A stretch of DNA of 39,312 nucleotides, taken from a virus. The stretch lies in the IMG/VR virus record IMGVR_UViG_3300047470_000312, positions 1 through 39,312 of that record. The stretch is one strand, 5' to 3'. The translations under genes were made by a program, and so were the position numbers. Shown piece after piece: positions 7,254 to 14,900 of this stretch; the first letter of the stretch is position 1, and every line of letters begins with the position of its first letter. The notes under the pieces were generated by a model, which was not told where the DNA came from, ran no database searches, and worked only from the letters and a program-made list of their open reading frames with translations.

Positions 7254-7589
7254 ATGACGAACATCCTCAAGTTCCAGATCGAGACCGACGCTTTCTATCG
7301 CAGTGACGAGAAGGAAGTTCTGGAAGAGGGCTTTGTCGCGTGGATTCGTGGCGAGGACGAGGAAGTAATTGACGGCACCGAGAACGTTTCGGTTACCGAC
7401 AAGAACGTTTCGAACGACGCCGATCCTGTCATTTCGGATGAGGTTCGCGCGATTGTCATCAAGGAGTTTCTGGAGGCCGCTAAGCTCGAAATCGAAATCG
7501 ACGCCCGAATCCGAAACGGAAATGGCGTTTACGTGGCCAGTTTTCCTGGAGCCTATCGAGTCATCAGCTCATTTGACCCGCAGGTCTAG
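7254..7589 (+). CDS. Hypothetical acidic protein, 111 residues
   Basis: Starts at ATG 7254 after AGAAGGAAA. It is strongly acidic, with a serine/threonine/valine-rich linker in the middle (ENVSVTDKNVSNDADPVIS) and a C-terminal helix rich in Glu/Lys. No motif of a known family is visible. It is flanked on both sides by hairpins (7171-7204 and 7601-7628) and may be expressed as its own unit. Confidence 0.65.
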   Translation: MTNILKFQIETDAFYRSDEKEVLEEGFVAWIRGEDEEVIDGTENVSVTDKNVSNDADPVISDEVRAIVIKEFLEAAKLEIEIDARIRNGNGVYVASFPGAYRVISSFDPQV

Positions 7590-7600
7590 CGTTTGAACTT

Positions 7601-7628
7601 CAGGCCCAGTTGGTTTCGACTGGGCCTG
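7601..7628 (+). terminator. Stem-loop with short T-rich tail
   Basis: CAGGCCCAGT at 7601-7610 pairs perfectly with ACTGGGCCTG at 7619-7628, with an 8-base loop, followed by TTGTT. A weak intrinsic terminator or attenuator between the 111-residue gene and the RepA-like helicase. Because of it, the upstream TTG at 7610 was not taken as the helicase start. Confidence 0.6.
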
Positions 7629-7669
7629 TTGTTCAGATTCTACCCTACGGCGAAAGAAAGGTCTATTTG

Positions 7670-8782
7670 GTGGACTGGAGCAAAATTAAGTTTGGTTCCG
7701 TAGGGCCAGATGGAGCAGACGACGGTGAGATTATTTCGGTCCCCAGGCAGGCTGATTCAATAGAACTCCCTGAAGATGTCAAGCGGGAAATAACTCTCAA
7801 TCTCGCTTTGGGTGACAGAAAAGTAACCAACGCCCGAGACATTCGCCTTAGTGAAAATAGGGCCAAGTACCTCATTGATGGTCTGCTTCCATCAAATGGC
7901 TTGATGTTCCTTGCGGGCGCTTCGGGTACAGGGAAATCGATCCTGGCATTTCAATTTGCCAACGATTTGGTTCAAGGTCAATCGACCATGACATTCCAAA
8001 TCGGGGAAGATTTCAAAGATAAGCAGATCCGAGTTGTGATCTTCTCGCTAGAGATGAATCAAGACGATTTGCAAATCAGGCTCACTCACATGCATGGCTC
8101 TAATACCGAAGAGCAAGACAAGCTGCAGGCAGAGAATTATGCAATTTATTGCGAGCCTGAGCCATTTGAGCTTTGGAACACTGCCCATGTGATCGAGATG
8201 ACGAAAATCATCAAGACAATTGAACCTGACTTGGTGATCATCGATTCGGCTTCCATTGCTTTTGCGGAAGATCTCACAATTGCAGCTCAAGTCAAATCGG
8301 CAATTGCGCACATCTATAAAATTCGCAGCAGGCTTAATGTGGCTTTCATGGTGGTGGCTCACACTCGAAAGCCAAGTCAGGGTGTTATCAACAGCCCCGA
8401 GGAAACTACGCTGAATGAATTGATGGGCGTTGCCGGTTTGGGTCAAGCCGCAACTGGAATTCTCATCATGGTCGAAGATGACGAATCTCGCAAAGCGACG
8501 ATCAAATCCGGAAAAGCCGAGAAGGCCGAGAAAGTTGTCTGGCTAGTTAACGCCAAGGCTCGATTTGGCGCCAACTCTGGAGCTTTCAAAACTGTCCTTA
8601 CGTCAAAGGCGGCTGTCGATGAAGGCGAACCACTCATGTTCCGTCGGAAAGCCATTCCGATCGAAATGACAGCTGACGCCAAGCGCGAGCTGAGAAGAGT
8701 CAAGGTCGACATCGATGAAACAATGAGAGACGCGTTCGATGGAATCGATTTTGGGGATCTCGGGGTGGGAGGTGATGAGTGA
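7670..8782 (+). CDS. RepA-like hexameric helicase (AAA_25/RecA fold)
   Basis: Predicted replicative DNA helicase of the RSF1010 RepA type (RecA-like, AAA_25). Walker A GASGTGKS is at 83-90; VVIFSLEMNQDDLQIRL follows as the conserved second strand; Walker B is DLVIIDS; and a sensor strand MVVAHTRKP with its downstream loop completes the core. Length is 370 residues from GTG 7670, which has AGAAAGG eight bases before it; TTG 7667 is one codon upstream. It probably loads at the phage origin, and no phage polymerase or primase gene accompanies it. A DnaB-like label is possible, but the DnaB N-terminal domain is absent. Confidence 0.85.
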   Translation: MDWSKIKFGSVGPDGADDGEIISVPRQADSIELPEDVKREITLNLALGDRKVTNARDIRLSENRAKYLIDGLLPSNGLMFLAGASGTGKSILAFQFANDLVQGQSTMTFQIGEDFKDKQIRVVIFSLEMNQDDLQIRLTHMHGSNTEEQDKLQAENYAIYCEPEPFELWNTAHVIEMTKIIKTIEPDLVIIDSASIAFAEDLTIAAQVKSAIAHIYKIRSRLNVAFMVVAHTRKPSQGVINSPEETTLNELMGVAGLGQAATGILIMVEDDESRKATIKSGKAEKAEKVVWLVNAKARFGANSGAFKTVLTSKAAVDEGEPLMFRRKAIPIEMTADAKRELRRVKVDIDETMRDAFDGIDFGDLGVGGDE

Positions 8783-8991
8783 GCCCAGCAAAACAGCACA
8801 TTGTCTACATGACTACGGACGAAATTATTGGCATTGGCCTTTTGGCTTCAATGCTAATCAATGGAGAAGGTAGGGCAAGGTTGCTCGAAAAGATTCCAAT
8901 CTCGGAAGAGTATGTCAAACTTTTGCAAGGTGTTACCAAGAAGCTTGACATGAAATTGGAGGAACTGGATGAGCAGACTAAACGGCAATGA
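8779..8991 (+). CDS. Hypothetical 70-residue protein
   Basis: GTG 8779 overlaps the helicase stop as GTGA and has GGGAGGTGA directly upstream. A short hydrophobic helix (EIIGIGLLASMLI) is followed by a charged helix rich in Lys/Glu. That could be a small helicase-loading or regulatory partner, but this is only positional inference. No cysteine or named motif. Confidence 0.6.
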   Translation: MSPAKQHIVYMTTDEIIGIGLLASMLINGEGRARLLEKIPISEEYVKLLQGVTKKLDMKLEELDEQTKRQ

Positions 8992-9226
8992 GCTAACTTT
9001 CGAGTGCACACATTGTGAACTTGAATGCTTTCTCGACCAAATGCTCACCAGGCTTACCGAGCTGTACTGTTCTCCGTGCGTCAGGGAAGGTAAATGGCTA
9101 CTGAACAGCCCAAACCCGAGCAGCGTCCAAGGCACATTTTCGCCTGGGACCCAGGTGAAACTAACACGGGTTTCGTTTATTTCAAATGGAATCCGGAAAC
9201 AAAGCTGGCAGAGACAAAGATCATGA
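8969..9226 (+). CDS. Small zinc-ribbon protein overlapping the resolvase gene
   Basis: Begins at ATG 8969, 23 bases inside the previous gene. The first 40 residues contain C13, C16, C34 and C37 (CTHC and CSPC), a zinc ribbon. From about residue 42 the frame overlaps the RuvC-like gene for 133 bases and encodes a Ser/Arg-rich tail with no recognisable fold. The ribbon is the believable part; the tail may be a by-product of the stop codon being lost in the overlap. Confidence 0.55.
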   Translation: MSRLNGNELTFECTHCELECFLDQMLTRLTELYCSPCVREGKWLLNSPNPSSVQGTFSPGTQVKLTRVSFISNGIRKQSWQRQRS

Positions 9227-9621
9227 AGATCCTGAACCCCAAAGAGCTAGACGATTGGCTCAAAGTGGTTTGGGGTTTGGCTTCAGCGCCTGAACTTGAT
9301 ACAACGTTTGTCATCGAAAACTTTCGAATTGACAACGCGCGTAATCAGTTCTTCCAGTGGAGTGAAGTCAAAACAATTCGCGTCATCGGTAAAATCGAAA
9401 TGATGGCCGATTGGACTGGCTCGAAGAAGAAGTACCAAGAGTCAGGCATTTTGGCTCAAGGGCGAAAATGGGCACCTGCTATACTCAAGGTTCCCAAAAA
9501 TCCGAAGACCCACATTCCTGATGACAAGTCGGCATGGATTCACGGTGTGAAATACATGCTGGATTTGCAGCTCATTCGAACTGTGGATGATGTCATCCTA
9601 TTCGGTCAGGAGCGACTTTAA
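9094..9621 (+). CDS. RuvC-like Holliday junction resolvase
   Basis: RNase H-fold nuclease that would resolve recombination junctions or trim branched DNA before packaging. Candidate metal ligands: D19 in FAWDPGETNTG (the DPG..NTG motif is typical of RuvC), E75 in FVIENF and the C-terminal PDDKSAWIH segment (D143/D144, H150). Length of 175 residues is normal for phage RuvC. The start is ATG 9094 with CAGGGAAGG upstream. It is the last gene of the early operon and closes a set with the Cas4-like nuclease, Sak4-like ATPase and SSB. Confidence 0.85.
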   Translation: MATEQPKPEQRPRHIFAWDPGETNTGFVYFKWNPETKLAETKIMKILNPKELDDWLKVVWGLASAPELDTTFVIENFRIDNARNQFFQWSEVKTIRVIGKIEMMADWTGSKKKYQESGILAQGRKWAPAILKVPKNPKTHIPDDKSAWIHGVKYMLDLQLIRTVDDVILFGQERL

Positions 9622-9624
9622 AGC

Positions 9625-9655
9625 AAGAAGCCCCCGCCTGAAACGGGGGCTTCTT
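9625..9655. terminator. Strong terminator at the convergence of early and late operons
   Basis: AAGAAGCCCCCG (9625-9636) pairs with CGGGGGCTTCTT (9644-9655) around a 7-base loop. T-rich bases follow on the + side and A-rich bases precede it, so it can stop the rightward early operon and also the leftward late operon that converges from the other side. Confidence 0.9.
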
Positions 9656-9689
9656 TGTTTCTACAGTAAGGTTGCGGCTTCAGGCCACT

Positions 9690-10013
9690 TCAGCTATGAC
9701 CGTAGAGCGGTTCATACCGCCCGATTTCCTCCTGGTCATTTCGCAACTCGAACCTTTCTTCTTTAGAATAGCGCCGGGCCCTTTGACGGTCCGTCGTATT
9801 CCCCCAGATGCCTTCTGTGTCGTGCAGCACAGAAAACTCTTCACAAATTGCTCTGACTTGGCAATTGTCGCAGTAGTCTTTTGCTCTCTTTCCCACGAAA
9901 GCAGGATTTTCTACAAAGCCCTCCAAATCCATTTCCTCGGGAAAGAAAAGGTAGGACGGAACACCCTTGCACGCTGCGGCCGATTGCCACTTCAATTGCT
10001 TGGCCACAAACAA
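9690..10013 (-). CDS. WhiB-family iron-sulfur transcription regulator
   Basis: Small redox-sensitive transcription factor that binds a [4Fe-4S] cluster and host sigma factor. C15, C48, C51 and C57 are the four ligands (C..., then CDNCQVRAIC). The LFFPEE segment before them and the turn GIWGNTTDRQRARR with basic residues after them match WhiB. The family occurs only in actinobacteria and their phages; mycobacteriophage TM4 WhiB affects host division and superinfection. The start is taken as TTG 10013, with GTG 10007 possible; neither has a clear ribosome site. It is the last gene of the leftward operon. Confidence 0.92.
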   Translation of the reverse strand: MFVAKQLKWQSAAACKGVPSYLFFPEEMDLEGFVENPAFVGKRAKDYCDNCQVRAICEEFSVLHDTEGIWGNTTDRQRARRYSKEERFELRNDQEEIGRYEPLYGHS

Positions 10014-10019
10014 ATAGTA

Positions 10020-10035
10020 AGCTCACAGGTGAGCT
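10020..10035. promoter_or_regulatory. 16-bp palindrome in front of whiB
   Basis: AGCTCAC-AG-GTGAGCT is a perfect 7-2-7 inverted repeat ending seven bases upstream of the whiB start. It fits an operator for a dimeric regulator or a 5' UTR hairpin. The 127-base gap 10014-10140 otherwise holds a TTTAAGT at 10083-10089 and no gene. Confidence 0.5.
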
Positions 10036-10140
10036 CTTGACAACCCTTATGATGGCTGAATCTGACAGTTTCCGATTTGTCGTTTAAGTCTGAATTAACG
10101 CCCAAAACCTAAACTAACAAGGGTTGCCTAATCTCTTGTT

Positions 10141-10317
10141 CTATTTTTGGAACAAGAATCCTAGAACCCCACCAACAACCAAAGCTGAAATCAAGCTAGC
10201 AATCCATCCGACGACTTTACGTTGCCCATTCCTTATCTCCGCAACATCTTCACGTATCTGGTTCAAAATGATTCCGACTTCACGGAAGGTTCTGGGGTAA
10301 TCGTCGTTGTTTGTTAT
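10141..10317 (-). CDS. Small membrane protein, holin-like (58 residues, ATA start candidate)
   Basis: Too short for ordinary gene finding. A soluble acidic/basic helix (VGIILNQIREDVAEIRNGQR) is followed by one clear membrane span (residues about 36-56, ending GGVLGFLFQK). One span with a short charged C-terminus resembles XhlA-type hemolysin/holin helpers. It follows the two cell-wall hydrolase genes. In this frame there is no ATG, GTG or TTG after the upstream stop; the best-placed codon is ATA 10317, just after AAAAGGCGGGG. A rare start, readthrough or a sequencing error at the start are the options. Confidence 0.6.
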   Translation of the reverse strand: MTNNDDYPRTFREVGIILNQIREDVAEIRNGQRKVVGWIASLISALVVGGVLGFLFQK

Positions 10318-10348
10318 ATCCCCGCCTTTTACTGCTTTTACTGCCTAC

Positions 10349-10921
10349 TTACTTGGTTTTATTGATTACGCTCATCACATAATCGTAAATCGACGGGTAG
10401 CCATTCTGCGGCGTGTGGTCGTGCATGTGATTGTAACCGTAGTCACCGCCGTACCATGTCGCCGCTGCACCAGCCATTCCGCGCGATTTCATGTACTGGC
10501 CCAATTTATACCGAGCTATTGCGTCCTGAATCGCAGGGCTCGACATGAATTGATTATAGCTAATGTCATGCCCGAGCGCTTCCATATCCCAACCTGAACC
10601 AGATCTTTCAAAGTTCGAGCGAAGAATTTGGTACGCCCCAGAAGCCCCAGAAGGATTTGTTGCCTGATATCGGCCGTTCGACTCCTGACTGCGGATCGCT
10701 CGCATGAGGCGCCCCAGATCACCCCCAGGAAGGGGCCCACCTGCCCCTGTACCGGCGGTAACTCCCGGTGTGGCACCAAGGCCCGCAAAGGCCCCAAGCG
10801 TCGCCTGTGGCTTAGGTGTGGGCAGCTTCATCGGAGGGGTGTATGACCCACTTTGTCCGATCTGTCCCAATCTAGCGAAAAGGTTTTCAGTGCCATTGTC
10901 TTGATTAAAGCTAATTGCCAT
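10349..10921 (-). CDS. Virion-type lytic transglycosylase (SLT-like)
   Basis: Predicted peptidoglycan hydrolase of the lysozyme-like superfamily. The SLT signature is visible: IRSQESNGRY with catalytic E80, then NPSGASGAYQI (90-99) and a helical remainder with AAATWYGGDYG. Residues 1-68 are a Gly/Pro-rich linker with no signal peptide. Position at the end of the virion operon suggests a particle-borne enzyme that opens the wall during DNA ejection. Length is 190 residues. N-terminal ENLFARLG resembles PGENLFSKV in the neighbouring NlpC/P60 protein, hinting at a shared attachment segment. Confidence 0.8.
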   Translation of the reverse strand: MAISFNQDNGTENLFARLGQIGQSGSYTPPMKLPTPKPQATLGAFAGLGATPGVTAGTGAGGPLPGGDLGRLMRAIRSQESNGRYQATNPSGASGAYQILRSNFERSGSGWDMEALGHDISYNQFMSSPAIQDAIARYKLGQYMKSRGMAGAAATWYGGDYGYNHMHDHTPQNGYPSIYDYVMSVINKTK

Positions 10922-10940
10922 TTCGCTTTCCTCCCTCCGA

Positions 10941-11759
10941 TTAGTAGGGCCTCAATACCATTACAGGCGCACCATTGCTGTTTGTCAAGTTTGAGGTGAT
11001 GATGCCAAGATGTGAATTAGCCGCATGGATGATCTTGCCGTTACCCATGTAAATTCCAACGTGACCCAAATTGTTGTAGAACACCAGGTCGCCGGGCCGA
11101 ATTGCACTAATTGGAACCTGTTTACCAGCTTTCGCCTGTTCGTAAGTTGTGCGTGGCAAATTGATCCCAAGCTGCCGGTAAGCCTGTTGAACCAAACCGG
11201 AACAATCGACACCCTGCGAAAGACTGTTGCCACCGTAGACGTAATTGGTGCCATTCTTCATTGCCTGCATGGCAATTGATACAGCTTTAGCTCCAGGGTT
11301 ATCTTTACTAGCTCCAGGAATGTCGGTTGCCGAAGCGCCGCCATCGTAGCCACTGAAACCATAGCTGCCAAGGTTTTGCGTGTTGACGGCGTTGCGGTAA
11401 TTTTGTTTAGCTTGGGCAGTCTGAAAAGCCAAATTGCCGCGCTGTTGAACCGAATTGTTGATGCCCTTTTGAAGGTCGGCAAAGTTTGCCAGGTTGACGT
11501 TTGGCTTACCAAATTCGTCATACTGGAGACCGGCCGACTTATTCAAAACGTCCGAGGCTACACGGTTTGTGTTTTGCTGTTTGTTGTTGTCATAAATGGC
11601 CTGACCGGAGTCTTTCCGATCCATGACCTTGCTGAAAAGGTTTTCACCGGGTGTTTGGCCCTGAGGCATAATGTTCGGGGTGTAGTTGTATCCAGTTCCT
11701 TTCCGGCGAGACCCCGATATACCCAGCTTGGTTGTAAATCTCTGGAAGGCGTCGTCCAC
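10941..11759 (-). CDS. NlpC/P60 peptidoglycan endopeptidase, virion-associated
   Basis: Cysteine peptidase that cleaves peptide stems. Numbered from TTG 11765, catalytic C188 lies in VDCSGLVQQAY, H235 in LGHVGIYMG and H247 in KIIHAAN, in the standard NlpC/P60 order. The first 160 residues are Asn/Gln-rich, without signal peptide or membrane span, typical of a virion-anchoring part. Start: TTG 11765 is only two bases after GAGGTG, so GTG 11759 (nine bases after) is preferred. The 5' end overlaps the upstream 97-residue gene by over 110 bases. Confidence 0.85.
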   Translation of the reverse strand: MDDAFQRFTTKLGISGSRRKGTGYNYTPNIMPQGQTPGENLFSKVMDRKDSGQAIYDNNKQQNTNRVASDVLNKSAGLQYDEFGKPNVNLANFADLQKGINNSVQQRGNLAFQTAQAKQNYRNAVNTQNLGSYGFSGYDGGASATDIPGASKDNPGAKAVSIAMQAMKNGTNYVYGGNSLSQGVDCSGLVQQAYRQLGINLPRTTYEQAKAGKQVPISAIRPGDLVFYNNLGHVGIYMGNGKIIHAANSHLGIITSNLTNSNGAPVMVLRPY

Positions 11760-11937
11760 TTTCAATCACCTCGTTATCGAAAAGCTCTCCGACCAGGCGA
11801 AGCAGTCTACTTTGGTATTCGTCGGGCATACCGTTGAATGATAGCGCGTCACGATAACTTGCCGAACTTTCGTCATCAATGGCTACCAACAAATCGTGAA
11901 TGGCTGCTGCTATTTTGTAACCGTCGGTTTTTGTCAT
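11644..11937 (-). CDS. Hypothetical 97-residue protein overlapping the peptidase gene
   Basis: ATG 11937 overlaps the stop of the 1515-residue gene as ATGA, a strong sign of a real coupled start. The N-terminal 60 residues are an amphipathic acidic helix pair (IAAAIHDLLVAIDDESSASY, then SRLLRLVGELFDNEV). The last 38 codons overlap the start of the NlpC/P60 gene in another frame. No family recognised; perhaps a small structural partner of the ejection proteins. Confidence 0.6.
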   Translation of the reverse strand: MTKTDGYKIAAAIHDLLVAIDDESSASYRDALSFNGMPDEYQSRLLRLVGELFDNEVIESGRRLPEIYNQAGYIGVSPERNWIQLHPEHYASGPNTR

Positions 11938-14900
11938 CGCCCCTGCTGATCCGCCTTAGACTTGAAATAGTCCCTCAAGTCAAACTGAGAGCTCTTCTGA
12001 TACTTTCCAGTGTCGACCTTTTTGAGACCAGTAAGCATATTCAAAATGTTGGTCCAGTTGGGGAAACCTTCAGCCTTAGTGTTCTTTGAGACACCAAAAC
12101 TTCCGGACGCTCGACCGGCTTGTGAAACGACTGGAATTTGCTTAGCTGCGTAATCGAGCCACGCCTCATTTGAGCTACCCAAAGGCTGAGCACGCCCCAA
12201 AGGCTGACCCTGCCAAACTTCAACTGGAACTTTGCCCATAGGGTTTAGGTTATCAATTGCCGTCTGGCCAGGATTGCCTATCATGTTCATGATATCAAGT
12301 ACCGGCGTACTTGGATTGTAAACACTGTAATTGCCAGCATTGCCAGCGATAGGGCCAATTCCACGATTGCGAAGCCAATCAGGAAACATTTGGTCAGTAG
12401 GGAACGGGTCTCGAACCCCCTGTGCGGGATCAATTCCATTCATAAGTCCAATTGCTTCCATGATTCGCGGATAGGCCATGACCTTCGGAGCTGCCACCAG
12501 AGCACTTTCAATGGCGAGAGGAATTGACTTTCGCGTCCAGGAATAGAACGGGAAAACCCTCTTCATAAAACCACGCTCAAACTTAGTCAGGTCCAAGCCG
12601 TCCGGGTGCCACTTTCTAACGGCCCGTGCTCCATCATCAACAGCAGCTCCGAAACCTCCTCGGGATTTAGCAAGTCTGTCAATGAAGAGAGCCAATCGCG
12701 GGATGTGCTCTCGGACTTCCGAAACTGCGTGTACGCCTCTTTGACCGTATCCGCGAGCAGGCCGCCATTTGTCAAGGATAGAGGTAACGTCGCTTCCGAC
12801 TTCTTCGAGGACTTTCGCACTAGGGAGAATCCCCTCTTTCATGGCTGCCATGTAAATCATGTCTGCTGTGACCTTTTGGCCATTTCGCATGGTGATGACT
12901 GTCTTGGTGCCAGCCGCAGGAAGTACCAAACCGGCATCAGGCCCAATAAGACTACGGGCCATTGCCTGTTCTAGCGCTTTTGGACCGGTCAGCTTTTCGA
13001 AGTTAGCGAAATCACCATATCGACCCTTCTGGGCCAACATGGTTTTCATTGCCTGTTCGTACCGAATCGGCTTGTTGACTCCAGCGATCCAATTGTTCAT
13101 CAGGCCACCGATAAGGTTTGTCCAGTGGTGACCCGGAATGTAAATGGTAAGTGCAGCCTTCAGCTTTGAGAGTACGTGGTCAAAGTACTGAAGACTCTTT
13201 GCGTTAGGCTGAGCAATTTCGTCCAGCATTTTGACGAAAGTCTTAGCCTGCTCGGCTCCAACCTGGGTGAAATAAAAACCCTTTAGGCGCGGATGCTCCA
13301 CTCCGAATCGAACTTCGCCCTTTTTGGCGGGACTAGCAAATCGACTGATGATTTCATCGAACATGTTCTTTTCGCGAACACTGTATTCCATCACGTTCTG
13401 AATGCGGTGAATAAATTCGTATGGATTTTTTACGTTCCACGCTTCCCACGACTTGAGCCAATCCATTCCCTTGGAAAAGTCGTGTTCCACACCTGTCGCG
13501 TCGGTCACTTTCTTAGCGGCGAATTCAAACTCACCGAGACCGAAACGCTTCATGTTGGCATTTAGTTCATCCAATAGAAGGCGACTACGCCCAGCAACAG
13601 TACTGTCAGCAATTGCCCCAGCCCGAAGGCCGCTTCCACCAACAAGGTTTTCCATGACTGCCGCGATTTGCTTGTGGAGGTCTGCAACACGGCCATCAGA
13701 TATTCCGTTCATTTGGGCAGTCCGGAAGGCTTCGTGCCAAAGGTCCAAATTGCTGGGGTCGAATTCTCGCCCAAGAGCGTTAATCAATTTCGCTCGTCGA
13801 GCTGAAGAAATCATCGCAGAACCCTGCTGACGCAGGAAAATGTCACGCATATCCTGCACGCCGTAAGCTGCGTTAAATCGAGCTCCAGCCCATTCTTTAA
13901 CTTTGGCAGCCACTCCAATCGCTGTACCCAAAGTTGCAGCATTGGGCAAATCGCTCGCACGGGTAATCGCATTGGTTACGCTGCGCACGAAGTCAGGATC
14001 ATTCGCAGCTACACCCGCGCTCTTGCCAACTTTGCCAAGCCATGCCTGGGTGTTCAGTTTCTGCACATTCAAAACATTGTTTACCGGGTCACCTTTTCCC
14101 ACCAAAGTGGCCATGTACTTTTCAGCTACGTGTGCACCAACTGCGCCACCGCCGCCATCAATGACCAATTGCTTAACTCTGGCAAGTTCAGCGTTCAGCA
14201 TTTCCTTACGCCGAGCCAAACTTGCAGGAGTTTTGGCAATTGTGTCAGCTGCGGTTTTGGCTTCACTTAGGCCACGCTGAACCGCTGGAGCAGAAGCGAA
14301 TGCCTCGCTGGCTCGCAGGGCGTTGATTGCGTCAATCTGATCCTTGGTGAGCTGCGCATAAGCCTTTGGATCGCCGCGTAGAATTCCCGTAATGAAAGCA
14401 TGCGACTTACCCAAAACCTGGGGACCAAGCGCTTCGGCAACCTGACTAAGTCGCAGTGGGACGCTTTCAGTAACCTTTGAGGCACTGAAAGGAATTACGC
14501 CCTTGGACATGAAATAGTCTTCAGTGGCGCGCAGAATTCGAACAGCCTTGTCGAACTTTCTCGCATTAGCGAATTTGAGGCTACTCGTGATTTGGTTCCA
14601 TACGCGCGCCTGCTGCGGGCCTGAATAGCCAGCCACCTTACTAGCGCGACCAACATTTCGATTCTCTTGAATTGCTCGGGCGAGAGCGGGGCCAGTTCCC
14701 GTTGCACCCTTGCCGCCAAGGATTTCAGCTTCAAGCTTTCGAATTGCACTGTTCGCAATGCGCGCTTCAGCGACCTTTAGCTTTGGTGCCTCAGGTCGAA
14801 TTACTACGTCGGTCAAAGTGTTCATAACGCGACGTTCATTGCCCGCCGCCTTTTCACCCTCGACGGGCATTATGAACTTAGCGTCTTCAGCAATTCGCGC

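Noticed and set aside
10037-10065. TTGACA as a rightward promoter upstream of whiB
   Set aside because: No acceptable -10 at 16-18 bp and no rightward gene follows.
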